Positions 7,060-19,495 are shown, counted from the first letter of the stretch. The stretch: 64,000 bases of DNA from Flexivirga meconopsidis (GCF_026162425.1 NZ_JAOBQJ010000001.1:186001-250000), one strand, 5' to 3'. Numbers and translations are program-made. Notes: generated by a model not told the origin, from the letters alone.

Positions 7060-8358
7060 GTGACTGTTGAGGTCGAACACCCGCAGCGGCGGCCACTGCT
7101 CGACGAGCTGCACGCTCGTGCCGCGCCGCGTTTCAGCGCGCCGGCGCGAGTGGTCCACCTTGCGCTGAAGGCTCCCGGGGACGCCGCGGCCCGCGATCGC
7201 GCCGAGGACCGGCGGATGCTGTCCGAGCTCGCCGGCGAGCCGGTGCCGGACCGGCGCAGCTTCGAGTTCGAGCGCCGCGGCTACACCGTCGACTGGGAGA
7301 ACCACACCGAGTACGCCGGTTACACCGCGCTGCTGCGCAACAACCGGTCGGCGCCGTTTTCGGCCGATCCGAGCGCGCTGTTCCCCACCGAATGGGAGAC
7401 CTCGAGCCCCGCGCGACGCATCGCAGCCGTGGTCATCGAAGTGCTGCCGATGCCCGCCGACGACACCGAGCTGGTCAGGCAGGTCGAGCAGTGGCTCGAC
7501 CCGCGACGCACCGTGATCATGCGAGTGCTGGACGGCACGGCAGTCATCGCCGGCGACTTCCGTCCGGACGAGTACGGCTATACCCGGTTCGTCGTCTTCG
7601 TCTCCCCCGACACCGGGCCCGGCCGCACCGGATACACCGTCCAGCGGTTGCTCGACCTGGAGACCTACCGGGCGTTGGCAATGATCGGCTTCCTCGACTC
7701 GCGGGACCTGACCACCAAGCTCAACCACCTCAACCCCAAGCTGCGCGATCTGGTCCACCACGTCGACTCCGAGGAACGCAACACCGAGGAGGTCCTGCAC
7801 GAATTGCTCACTCTCACTGAGCAATTGGAGGCGCTGGCCATGCAGAACGACTTCCGGCTCGGCGCCACCCGAGCGTATGCCGCCATCGTCGAGGGTCGTC
7901 TCGACGCCCTCGGCGACGAACGCTTCCGTGGCCGTCAGACCCTGCGTGACTTCCTGGCCAGGCGCTACGAACCGTCGATCCGGACCGCCTTTGCCGGCGA
8001 GGCGCGCCTCGACCGGATGCTCAGCCGGGCCAGTCGTGCCGGAGACCTGCTGCGCACCCGCGTCGACGTCTCCCGGACCGCGCAGAATCAGAACCTGTTG
8101 CGCTCACTCGACGAACGCAGTGAAACGCAGCTCCAGTTGCAAACGACCGTCGAGGGCCTGTCGGTCATCGCGATCAGCTACTACGCGATCGCACTCCTGT
8201 CCTACCTGCTGGCGCCGTTCGCCGAGGACTACGGGTTCAACAAGGCATGGGTGCTGGCCTGCTGCGTCCCTGTCGTCGTGGCCCTCACCTGGCTCGGCAT
8301 GCGGGCCGTCCGGTCGCGCATTCACCGCCGCATGTCACACCCACCACACGACCATTGA
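7060..8358 (+). CDS. DUF3422 family membrane-anchored protein
   Basis: This 432-residue protein matches my recollection of DUF3422 (predicted membrane-anchored proteins): HPQRRPLLDELHARAAPRF at the start, the ENHTEYAGYTALL and RYTVDWE-like segment, and a GYTVQRLLDLETYRALAMIGF segment in the middle. A helical stretch follows, then two C-terminal transmembrane helices (about 368-388 and 396-414) before a basic tail. The function is unknown. As I recall the family is mostly proteobacterial, so its presence at an actinobacterial origin is unusual. GTG 7060 is probably leaderless. It is followed 18 bp later by a methyltransferase gene, perhaps co-transcribed. Confidence 0.78.
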   Translation: MTVEVEHPQRRPLLDELHARAAPRFSAPARVVHLALKAPGDAAARDRAEDRRMLSELAGEPVPDRRSFEFERRGYTVDWENHTEYAGYTALLRNNRSAPFSADPSALFPTEWETSSPARRIAAVVIEVLPMPADDTELVRQVEQWLDPRRTVIMRVLDGTAVIAGDFRPDEYGYTRFVVFVSPDTGPGRTGYTVQRLLDLETYRALAMIGFLDSRDLTTKLNHLNPKLRDLVHHVDSEERNTEEVLHELLTLTEQLEALAMQNDFRLGATRAYAAIVEGRLDALGDERFRGRQTLRDFLARRYEPSIRTAFAGEARLDRMLSRASRAGDLLRTRVDVSRTAQNQNLLRSLDERSETQLQLQTTVEGLSVIAISYYAIALLSYLLAPFAEDYGFNKAWVLACCVPVVVALTWLGMRAVRSRIHRRMSHPPHDH

Positions 8359-8376
8359 CATGGGGAGCTTTCGGGT

Positions 8377-9171
8377 ATGACGAATCGAGCGACCAGCTTC
8401 GGGGCGGTCGCTGCGGCATACGAACGCTTCCGGCCGGGCTACCCGGACCAGCTGGTCGACCTGGTGCTCGACTACACCGGGCGGCCGGTGCGCACCGCGC
8501 TGGAGATCGGTGCCGGCACCGGCAAAGCCACCCGGGCCTTCGCCGGCCACGGCATCGCCGTCACTGCAACGGATCCCGACGCCGCCATGCTTGCCGAGCT
8601 GCGTCGGCACGTCCCGGAGACCGTCACCGTCAGGCAGGCCACTCTCGAACAACTGGAACAACTCGACGACCCGAACCAAGCCCGCGGCTTCGACCTGATC
8701 TTCGCCGCCGCGGCATTGCATTGGACGGATCAGGCGACCCGATGGAGCCGCATCGCTCGATTGCTCAGCGACACAGGCGTTTTCGCGTCCTTCGGTGGCC
8801 CGATGGATCTCGCCGACCCTGATCTCGACGACGCGGTTGCGCAGATCACCCGGCCCTATCTCGGGGGCGACCACCACATTCCCGCACCGGACGGCACCGC
8901 GGCCGACAGTGCGATGCAGTGGCCCGGTAGCGAGCTGCTGACGGTGAGCGGGTTCATCGACATACGGCAGGAGACGATAGCGCGGGAGATCCCGATGAGC
9001 CGCGAGGACTTCATCGGTCATCTCGGGACGATCTCGGCATACCTGCAACTGACCGACGACGACCGTGCCGCGGTCTTCGCGCAGATTGGCGCCGTCCTGC
9101 CGGAGCAGGTCGCCCTCCGAGCGGACCTGATCATCCACCTGGCGAGGCGAGCACTCCGTTCAGCCAACTGA
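8377..9171 (+). CDS. Class I SAM-dependent methyltransferase
   Basis: The 264-residue protein has the SAM-binding motif I ALEIGAGTGKATRAFA (about 48-63), the acidic end of strand 2 TATDPDAAML, and motif IV FDLIFAAAALHWTD (about 105-118). The FGAVAAAYERFRPGYP opening is typical of the UbiE/YcgJ-like small-molecule methyltransferases of actinobacteria. The substrate is not predictable. It follows the DUF3422 gene closely and overlaps the next, convergent gene by 41 bp at the 3' ends. Confidence 0.85.
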   Translation: MTNRATSFGAVAAAYERFRPGYPDQLVDLVLDYTGRPVRTALEIGAGTGKATRAFAGHGIAVTATDPDAAMLAELRRHVPETVTVRQATLEQLEQLDDPNQARGFDLIFAAAALHWTDQATRWSRIARLLSDTGVFASFGGPMDLADPDLDDAVAQITRPYLGGDHHIPAPDGTAADSAMQWPGSELLTVSGFIDIRQETIAREIPMSREDFIGHLGTISAYLQLTDDDRAAVFAQIGAVLPEQVALRADLIIHLARRALRSAN

Positions 9172-10186
9172 ACAGCGCCGGTTCCAGACGGTTCCAGGTC
9201 TGCCAGTTGTGACCCCCGTCGGACAGCACGTATGGCGGTGCCAGCGTCGTCGGCGGCCGCACCGCGGCGGCGAGCGCGGCGATGTTGGCCGGCGGGCTCG
9301 ACACGTCCTGGGCACTGGTGGCCGCGAAGAGTTGCACCGGCGGGCGCTTCCTCGCCAGCACTAGCGGCGCATTCGCCTCGCGGGTCGCGGAGTCGGGGAG
9401 GATCGACGGGTCACCGGCGAAAGGGTCGGCGTTCATGGCGGCACCGATCCCGAACACCTTCGGATATTGCATCGGCAGCTTGATCGCGCACAGACCTCCG
9501 GTCGACAGACCCACCAACGCCCAGGCACGCGGGGCCCGCTGCACCCGGAAATGCCGGTGCAACACCCCGGGCACGTCTTGCGCGAGCCAGGTCGCGACCT
9601 TCGACTGCGGGGTGTCCGAGCAGTCGGTGTCCACCCCGCCCGGCATGATCTGCGGCATCACCACCAATGCCGGCTTCATCCGGCCGTCGGCCATCAGCTT
9701 GGCGAGCCGCCCCGGCATACCGCTGCGGTGGATCCAGTCGACCGGCTCTCCGGGATCACCGTGCAGCAGCTCGATCACCGGGAAATTCCTTTTCCGATAA
9801 GCCTTTTCGTCATACTGCGGCGGGGTCCAGACGATCACCTGCCCGGCCAGCCGCGAGTGCGGTCCGCGGAAGAAGGTGCTGACCGTGCCGCCCTCGAAGC
9901 GGGTGAAGTCGGCGGTCTGCGGCGGCGGCCCGGACATCACCAGGTGCGATGAGGTGTCGGTGCCGAGCAGATCCGACCATGAGGCGTAGAGCCCGTAGTG
10001 GTTGTTGACCCAGGTGCCGGCCACCGCGATCGCGCACGCCTGACACAGCATCAGCAACACCAATCGCTGCCCGACGCGGAGGAGGCCCGGTCCGGGCACC
10101 CGACTCCACAGCAGCAAGGTCAGCACGGCCATCAGCACCGTGCCCGCGATCAGCGCGTAGTAGAACGCATCCCCCGTCAGGCTCAC
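9131..10186 (-). CDS. Membrane-anchored alpha/beta hydrolase, esterase D / antigen-85-like
   Basis: The 351-residue protein has two or three N-terminal transmembrane helices (about 8-30 and 40-60) followed by an extracytoplasmic esterase domain: VIVWTPPQYDEKAYRKRNFPVIELLHG, nucleophile elbow GLSTGG and a C-terminal DGGHNWQTW histidine. The fold resembles the S-formylglutathione hydrolase/Ag85 group, so acyl transfer or ester hydrolysis at the cell surface is likely. I chose GTG 10186 because TAGCGT (10199-10194) lies 7 nt upstream. The GTG at 10195 would overlap that -10 box. It is divergent from recF. Confidence 0.8.
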   Translation of the reverse strand: MSLTGDAFYYALIAGTVLMAVLTLLLWSRVPGPGLLRVGQRLVLLMLCQACAIAVAGTWVNNHYGLYASWSDLLGTDTSSHLVMSGPPPQTADFTRFEGGTVSTFFRGPHSRLAGQVIVWTPPQYDEKAYRKRNFPVIELLHGDPGEPVDWIHRSGMPGRLAKLMADGRMKPALVVMPQIMPGGVDTDCSDTPQSKVATWLAQDVPGVLHRHFRVQRAPRAWALVGLSTGGLCAIKLPMQYPKVFGIGAAMNADPFAGDPSILPDSATREANAPLVLARKRPPVQLFAATSAQDVSSPPANIAALAAAVRPPTTLAPPYVLSDGGHNWQTWNRLEPALFSWLNGVLASPGG

Positions 10187-10193
10187 CTGCCGC

Positions 10194-10199
10194 ACGCTA
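10194..10199 (-). promoter_or_regulatory. Leaderless -10 box of the esterase gene
   Basis: On the minus strand TAGCGT is followed by 7 nt and GTG (10186). This box decides the start used above. Confidence 0.5.
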
Positions 10200-10270
10200 A
10201 GCAGCGTCCCCGAGCGTTGACTGGGTATCGGCTGGATGTCGCTGGGGCCGATCGCGGGCTGGACGGCTCC

Positions 10271-10276
10271 TAGACT
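10271..10276 (+). promoter_or_regulatory. Leaderless -10 box of recF
   Basis: TAGACT is followed by 7 nt and the recF GTG at 10284, so recF and dciA probably start from a leaderless transcript independent of dnaA-dnaN. Confidence 0.6.
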
Positions 10277-10283
10277 TGGCGGT

Positions 10284-11432
10284 GTGTTCGTCCGTCACCT
10301 GACCCTGCAGGACTTCCGGTCCTACGAGTCGGCCGACCTCGAATTCGCCAGTGGGGTCACGACATTCGTCGGTCTGAACGGGCAGGGCAAGACCAACATC
10401 GTCGAGGCACTCGGCTATCTGGCGAGTCTCTCCTCACACCGGGTCGCCCAGGACGCGCCGCTGGTGCGCGCCGGGGCCGGGCAGGCGATCGTGCGGGCCG
10501 CGGTCGTGCGTGACGACCGGGAGCAGCAACTCGAACTCGAGATCAACCCGGGCCGCGCCAACCGGGCCCGACTCGGCCGGTCACCGCTGACCAGGCCCCG
10601 CGACCTGCTCGGCAATCTGCGCACGGTGCTGTTCGCACCCGAGGATCTCGCGCTGGTCAAGGGCGACCCGAGCGAGCGGCGGCGCTTTCTCGATGGCCTG
10701 CTCGTTGCCCGGCAACCGCGCTGGGCGGGGGCGCGCGCCGACTACGACAAAATTCTCAAGCAACGCAATGCGCTGCTGAAAACCGCTCGTACCGCTACGG
10801 ATCGGCAGTCAGCGCTCTCGACGTTGCCGGTGTGGGACAGCCACCTGGCCAAAGTCGGCGCCAACCTCGTCTACGCCAGATTGCGCCTCCTGCGGGACCT
10901 GCAGCCCTACCTGCAGCTGGCGTATGACGAGGTGAGCGCGGGCCAGTCGGACGCGCGGACGTCATACAAGAGCTCGATGTATGACGAGCTCGCCGAGCAA
11001 CTGGCCGCCGGGGAGGTGCCGGAGGTGGGTGAGCTCGAAGCCGGGTTCGCCAAGACGTTCGAGCAGCAGCACCGGGCCGAGGTCGAGCGCGGTCAAACCC
11101 TGGTCGGCCCGCACCGGGACGACGTCGTGCTGCAACTCGGGGCGTTGCCGGCGAAGGGCTATGCCAGTCACGGCGAGTCGTGGTCGTTCGCGCTCGGACT
11201 GCGGATCGCGGCCTTCCAACTCCTGCGGCACGACCTCGGCACCGACCCGGTGCTGGTGCTCGATGACGTGTTCGCCGAGCTCGACGCCGGTCGGCGACGT
11301 CGCCTTGCGCTGATGGTGGCCGACTGCGAGCAGGTGCTGATCACCGCGGCCGTCGGCGACGACGTGCCCGACTCGTTGACCGGCGCCACCTTCACCGTCA
11401 CCCTCGGGAAGGTGACACCCGATGACCAGTGA
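10284..11432 (+). CDS. recF: DNA replication and repair protein RecF
   Basis: RecF is an SMC-like ABC ATPase that loads RecA at gapped DNA with RecO and RecR. The 382-residue protein begins VFVRHLTLQDFRSYESADLEF, has Walker A GLNGQGKTNIVEAL (from residue 30) and ends with the Walker B/D-loop region DPVLVLDDVFAELDAGRRRRL. Length is normal. The start GTG 10284 matches the family N-terminus and a leaderless promoter. The 3' end overlaps dciA by 11 bp, so the two are translationally coupled. Confidence 0.97.
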   Translation: MFVRHLTLQDFRSYESADLEFASGVTTFVGLNGQGKTNIVEALGYLASLSSHRVAQDAPLVRAGAGQAIVRAAVVRDDREQQLELEINPGRANRARLGRSPLTRPRDLLGNLRTVLFAPEDLALVKGDPSERRRFLDGLLVARQPRWAGARADYDKILKQRNALLKTARTATDRQSALSTLPVWDSHLAKVGANLVYARLRLLRDLQPYLQLAYDEVSAGQSDARTSYKSSMYDELAEQLAAGEVPEVGELEAGFAKTFEQQHRAEVERGQTLVGPHRDDVVLQLGALPAKGYASHGESWSFALGLRIAAFQLLRHDLGTDPVLVLDDVFAELDAGRRRRLALMVADCEQVLITAAVGDDVPDSLTGATFTVTLGKVTPDDQ

Positions 11433-11961
11433 CGAGCCGGAGCCCACGGACACCGAACCCGAAGACGCGCTCGATGCAGCACGGGATGCACTGCGTCGCG
11501 CCCGACTGACCGCACGGGACAAGGGTTTTCGCCCCGGCGGTCCGGTGCGTCGCCGCGCTCGCAAGGCGGCCGACCTCGGCACCGGACGGGCCCGGGACGA
11601 TGGGCGGGACCCCGGGGTGCTCGGGGACCAGCTGGACCGGTTGTTGGTCGACCGCGGCTGGCAGGTCGACGTCGCGGCGGGTTCGGTGATGGGCCGGTGG
11701 GCCGAGATCGTCGGCGCCGACGTGGCCGCCCACGCCCGACCGGTCACCTTCACCGACGGGGTGCTCACCGTGCGCGCCGAATCCACCGCGTGGGCCACCC
11801 AGCTGCGGCTGCTCAGCTCGACGTTGCTGGGCAAGATGGAGCAGGCTGTCGGGCCCGACGTGGTGCAGGAACTGCGGGTCGTGGGACCCAACGCACCGAG
11901 CTGGTCCAAGGGACCACGCAAGGCACACGGCGGTCGCGGACCCCGTGACACCTACGGATAA
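11422..11961 (+). CDS. dciA: DciA-family helicase-loading protein (DUF721)
   Basis: The 179-residue protein has a charged N-terminal region (1-70) and a C-terminal DUF721/DciA domain with WAEIVGADVAAHARPVTFTDGVLTVRAESTAWATQLRLLS (about 93-133). DciA is the ancestral loader of replicative helicase DnaB in bacteria lacking DnaC or DnaI. It overlaps recF and sits upstream of gyrB, the standard actinobacterial location. The ATG lies inside the recF 3' end. Confidence 0.93.
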   Translation: MTSDEPEPTDTEPEDALDAARDALRRARLTARDKGFRPGGPVRRRARKAADLGTGRARDDGRDPGVLGDQLDRLLVDRGWQVDVAAGSVMGRWAEIVGADVAAHARPVTFTDGVLTVRAESTAWATQLRLLSSTLLGKMEQAVGPDVVQELRVVGPNAPSWSKGPRKAHGGRGPRDTYG

Positions 11962-12013
11962 GTAGTTGCTGAGGACCGTCGCCGACAGTTGCCCGGTCAC
12001 CCCTGCCACCGCT

Positions 12014-12019
12014 TACAGT
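12014..12019 (+). promoter_or_regulatory. Candidate -10 box ahead of the 12063 gene
   Basis: TACAGT fits TANNNT and would give a leader of about 38 nt containing the AGGAAG ribosome-binding sequence. Confidence 0.4.
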
Positions 12020-12062
12020 GAACTCGTTTTGCACACCGGCACCGGCAGGAAGCAGTAGACAC

Positions 12063-12887
12063 GTGAGTCATGACCAGAACGGTCAGGACGGAAAAGACCC
12101 GCGCGGGGGCCGGGACGAGTTCGACCATTTCTTCACCGACCGTGACGCGCGTCGCGCGCAGCAACGCGACCCGGACGCAACCGCCTGGGCCGAGGGTGGC
12201 TACGACCAACCGGCCTCCGGCGATCCCTATGACGACCGGACCCAGACCGCGCTGCCCCCGTCATACGACAACGGGCAGGGGTATGACGACCAGCACAGCT
12301 ACGTGCAGCCGCCGCGTCCGGACGAGGACTACTACGGCTATGAGCAGCAGGGCGGCCCCTACTACGGGCAGCAGCCGCCGCGCCGCCGCGGCAACATCTG
12401 GGCGCCGGTGGCGGTCATCGTCGCCTCGCTGCTCGTGGTCGGCGTGATCGCCGCGATCGCGCTGAACCGGTCGGGTGACAGCGGGCAGCAGGCCAATTCG
12501 CCGCTGCCCACCCAGACGGTCACCAAGACCCAGACGCAATCGCCGAGCGAGCAATCGCCGAGTTCGACCGACAGCTCGTCGTCCTCGGAGTCCAGCAGCT
12601 CCAGCCCGAGCAGTTCGCAGTCGTCGGCCAGTTACGCCACCGCCCTGCCCGGCTCGGCGAGCCCGTGCCCGGGCAGCGCCGACTACGGCGTCGGTCCGCG
12701 CACGACCTGTGCGTTCGCCGCGGTGGTGGCCACCAAGTACAACTCCGCCAAGGACAGCGACGGCAACGCCTCCTTCTCGGCGACCTCGCCGGAGACGCGC
12801 AAGTCGTATGACGTGACGTGCACCGCGGGCGACGTCGTCACCTGTGTCACCACCACCAACGCCACCGTCTACATGTTGCGCAAGTAG
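12063..12887 (+). CDS. Membrane protein with Ser-rich extracellular linker, function unknown
   Basis: This 274-residue protein has an acidic Gly/Tyr/Gln-rich cytoplasmic region (1-110), one transmembrane helix (about 112-134, IWAPVAVIVASLLVVGVIAA), a Ser/Thr/Gln-rich linker (about 150-195) and a small C-terminal domain with four cysteines (CPGSADYG, TTCAFAA, VTCTAG, VTCVTTT). The layout suggests an anchored surface protein with two disulfides. I do not recognise the family. GTG 12063 is chosen because AGGAAG precedes it; an ORF extension to 12018 has no such signal. Confidence 0.75.
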   Translation: MSHDQNGQDGKDPRGGRDEFDHFFTDRDARRAQQRDPDATAWAEGGYDQPASGDPYDDRTQTALPPSYDNGQGYDDQHSYVQPPRPDEDYYGYEQQGGPYYGQQPPRRRGNIWAPVAVIVASLLVVGVIAAIALNRSGDSGQQANSPLPTQTVTKTQTQSPSEQSPSSTDSSSSSESSSSSPSSSQSSASYATALPGSASPCPGSADYGVGPRTTCAFAAVVATKYNSAKDSDGNASFSATSPETRKSYDVTCTAGDVVTCVTTTNATVYMLRK

Positions 12888-12904
12888 CCGCCATACCGGC
12901 GCGG

Positions 12905-13088
12905 ACTCGTCACGCCTTTGGTGGACTTGTCACGTCGGGCCGCACTTGTCACGTCGACGTCGACTTGTCACGTCGTGGGTGGTCTTGTCACGTGCAGTAG
13001 CACGTGACAAGACGACCGAACGTGGACAAGTCCACCAACCGCGGACAAGTCCGCACACAGTGGACAAGTGGACCGGCACCGGACAAGT
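12905..13088. repeat. Symmetric array of ten ACTTGTC-type sites at 19-20 bp period
   Basis: Five plus-strand copies of ACTTGTCACGTC-like sequence start at 12905 (degenerate ACTCGTC), 12925, 12944, 12963 and 12983 (TCTTGTC). Five minus-strand copies have GACAAG at 13006, 13025, 13044, 13063 and 13082, exactly 19 bp apart. The two halves meet in a perfect dyad, CTTGTCACGTGC-AGTA-GCACGTGACAAG (12984-13011). The right-hand copies read ACTTGTCCAC/CG on the minus strand, which resembles the TTGTCCACA form of the DnaA box. The left-hand copies have TTGTCACGT instead. The array fills much of the 433-bp gap before gyrB, where I see no gene. Confidence 0.9.
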
Positions 13089-13212
13089 GCGCTGAGCGTT
13101 GCGTGAGTCGATTTCCGGCCGGGGTCAGGTGTGGGGAGTCGGCGGAGGGTGGGTTCGCGGCTCACATCGGCGTTCAGGGCGTGCCACGCGCCACTTACGG
13201 GCTACCAGCAGG

Positions 13213-13218
13213 TATCAT
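13213..13218 (+). promoter_or_regulatory. Candidate -10 box for gyrB
   Basis: TATCAT is the best TANNNT match between the repeat array and gyrB and would give a leader of about 100 nt. No convincing -35 is seen. Confidence 0.35.
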
Positions 13219-13311
13219 GGAAGTCTGATTCGGCATACAGGATCGAATGACGGCTCGCCGCGACGTCGGCGGGCCGCCTGTGTGCCCGGATGCGACCACC
13301 ATGCTGCGTGA

Positions 13312-15417
<2,106 letters not shown>

Positions 15418-15440
15418 AGGAGCGCGCAGCGGAGGTTGGG

Positions 15441-15516
15441 GCTGGTTTCGATACGCCTCCCCCGCTGCGCTCCTCCGGCTACTCAACCAGCGAGGCGACT
15501 CCGCTACTCGACCAGC
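15441..15516. repeat. REP-like palindromic repeat between gyrB and gyrA
   Basis: GCTGGTT (15441-15447) pairs with AACCAGC (15485-15491), with TTTCGATACG next to the left arm and TACTCAACCAGC at the right. A second TACTCGACCAGC copy is at 15505-15516. I recall elements of the form GGTTTCGATACG...TACTCAACCAGC as dispersed in many Micrococcales genomes; only this fairly complete copy is seen here. Confidence 0.6.
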
Positions 15517-15520
15517 CAAG

Positions 15521-15536
15521 CGATTCACGTGAAACA
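15521..15536. promoter_or_regulatory. parS-like ParB-binding site
   Basis: CGATTCACGTGAAACA matches the bacterial parS consensus TGTTTCACGTGAAACA at 14 of 16 positions, including the whole TTCACGTGAAACA core. parS sites cluster near oriC, and this one is 12 kb from the DnaA boxes, in the short gyrB-gyrA gap. Confidence 0.75.
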
Positions 15537-15557
15537 TGCTGACTAGCAAGGACATTG

Positions 15558-18217
<2,660 letters not shown>

Positions 18218-18221
<4 letters not shown>

Positions 18222-18829
18222 GCAGCGACGCATCCGACGGCCGCGGTGAGGGCGGCGGATCCGCCCGCACCGCGGAAGTGCCCGCCGCCAAGCTGCCGGG
18301 TGCAGCGGGTTCCAGCGGGTCGGGCGACGGCAAGGGGTCGTCGGCGCGCACCGCTCCCCGACCCGGCGGCAAGCAGGCTCCGGTGCGTACGCCGGGACGG
18401 CCCGGTCAGCCCCGGCGCCCGGCGCCGCGACCGGGTGGCCCGCAGGGCAGGCGCCCCGCCCGTTCCACCCCGCGCCGGGTTCGGTTGACCCTCTCCCGGG
18501 TCGACCCGTGGTCGGTGATGAAGATCGCCTTCCTGCTGTCGGTGGCGCTCGGCATTGCGATGGTCGTGATGGTCGCCGTGCTGTGGACCGTGCTGCAGGG
18601 CATGGGCGTGTGGGGCAACCTCAACGACGTGCTGCGCACGCTCGACAAGAACGGTTCGACCTTCGACATCATGGATTACATCGGCTTCGGCCGGGTGGTG
18701 TCGTTGTCGGTCGTCTTCGCGGTGATCGACGTGGTGCTGATGACCGCGCTCGCGACGCTGGTCGCGTTCCTCTACAACATCTGCGCCTCGCTGGTCGGCG
18801 GCGTGCAGATGACCCTGTCGGACGAGTAG
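18218..18829 (+). CDS. DUF3566 transmembrane protein
   Basis: This 203-residue protein has a disordered Pro/Arg/Gly/Ser-rich cytoplasmic N-terminus (1-85), then [21 protein letters not shown] with a first transmembrane helix (about 102-128) and a second (about 165-190). This is the DUF3566 layout found right after gyrA in actinobacteria. The function is unknown. GTG 18218 overlaps the gyrA stop (GTGA), so it is translated as the last gene of the gyrase transcript. Confidence 0.9.
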
Positions 18830-18869
18830 TCGTCGCCGCTGATCGGGGCCCCCGTCATACCGGCTCGTT

Positions 18870-18899
18870 TTGGTGTGGCGCGCCCCGGTGAGGTAGCCT
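18870..18899 (+). promoter_or_regulatory. Promoter of tRNA-Ile
   Basis: TTGGTG (18870-18875), an 18-bp spacer and TAGCCT (18894-18899) precede the tRNA by 48 bp. Confidence 0.5.
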
Positions 18900-18947
18900 C
18901 GTTCGGCGCCCACGGCGGATCCCTGCCGGGGCGTTCGAACGGTGCAC

Positions 18948-19024
18948 GGGCCTATAGCTCAGTCGGTTAGAGCGCTTCCCTGATAAGGAAGAGGTCACTG
19001 GTTCAAGTCCAGTTAGGCCCACCA
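18948..19024 (+). tRNA. tRNA-Ile (GAT anticodon)
   Basis: The acceptor strands GGGCCTA and TAGGCCC pair fully. The D-arm (GCTC/GAGC), anticodon stem CTTCC/GGAAG with loop CTGATAA (anticodon GAT), and T-arm ACTGG/CCAGT with TTCAAGT are intact. The 3' CCA is encoded (19022-19024). It stands after gyrA, its usual place in actinobacteria. Confidence 0.98.
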
Positions 19025-19055
19025 CCGCACCGTCCTCGTCGGATCGGAGCCCCAC

Positions 19056-19184
19056 ATGTTGAAGAAGCTCTTGCTGGTCGTCGGAGTCGCCGCGGGTGCG
19101 GTCGCCGTCAAGCAGAAGATGCAGCAGCAGAAGTCCACCAAGGACCTGTGGGCGCAGGCCGCCGACCAGCCGAAGCAAGGCTGA
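19056..19184 (+). CDS. DLW-39 family small protein
   Basis: This 42-residue peptide (MLKKLLLVVGVAAGAVAV... then KDLWAQAADQPKQG) is the DLW-39 family, named after the near C-terminal Asp-Leu-Trp, here at 30-32. The N-terminal half is a single hydrophobic helix, so it is probably a membrane-associated micropeptide. Its function is unknown. It sits between tRNA-Ile and tRNA-Ala, as in many actinobacteria. A GGAG ribosome-binding sequence lies 7 nt before ATG 19056. Confidence 0.88.
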   Translation: MLKKLLLVVGVAAGAVAVKQKMQQQKSTKDLWAQAADQPKQG

Positions 19185-19213
19185 CCCACCGCCGCCTCTC
19201 GCGCGGCGAGTAC

Positions 19214-19286
19214 GGGGCCATGGCGCAATTGGTAGCGCACCTGCTTTGCAAGCAGGGGGTTAGGGGTTCGAGTCCCCTTGGCTCCA
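19214..19286 (+). tRNA. tRNA-Ala (TGC anticodon)
   Basis: GGGGCCA pairs with TGGCTCC, giving the G3-U70 wobble pair that is the alanine identity element. The anticodon stem CCTGC/GCAGG holds loop TTTGCAA (anticodon TGC), and the T-arm AGGGG/CCCCT with TTCGAGT is intact. No CCA is encoded. Confidence 0.98.
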
Positions 19287-19298
19287 CTGGTGTTTGAT

Positions 19299-19334
19299 CG
19301 AAGGCCGCTTCCCGTGCGTGGGAGGCGGCCTTCG
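19299..19334 (+). terminator. Hairpin terminator after tRNA-Ala
   Basis: CGAAGGCCGCTTCCC (19299-19313) pairs with GGGAGGCGGCCTTCG (19320-19334) with one G-U. The right arm is then duplicated: GAGGCGGCCTTCGTCGTGGT occurs twice in tandem at about 19323-19362. Confidence 0.65.
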
Positions 19335-19383
19335 TCGTGGTGAGGCGGCCTTCGTCGTGGTGGCGCGCTGCGCTGAGCCGGCA

Positions 19384-19459
19384 AAAGTCGACCCTCGGCA
19401 GAGCAACACGCCGCGTCGGCGCGGATCGTCGGCGTGTCCGTATGCCGAGGGTCGACTTT
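19384..19459. repeat. 76-bp nested palindrome downstream of tRNA-Ala
   Basis: The outer arms AAAGTCGACCCTCGGCA (19384-19400) and TGCCGAGGGTCGACTTT (19443-19459) are exact reverse complements of 17 bp. Inside, ACACGCCG (19406-19413) pairs with CGGCGTGT (19430-19437). It resembles a bidirectional terminator or a small non-autonomous palindromic element. Confidence 0.7.
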
Positions 19460-19495
19460 GCGCGCGACCGGGCGCGGATCGCGGCGCGCTCGGCG

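Noticed and set aside
12984-13011. parS site at the centre of the gyrB array
   Set aside because: It has CACGTG twice but not the TGTTTCACGTGAAACA core; the flanks are TTGTCACGTGC and GCACGTGACAA.
12905-13088. CRISPR array
   Set aside because: The repeated unit is about 12 bp, spacing is 19-20 bp and the second half is inverted. CRISPR repeats are longer and in one direction, and no cas genes are near.
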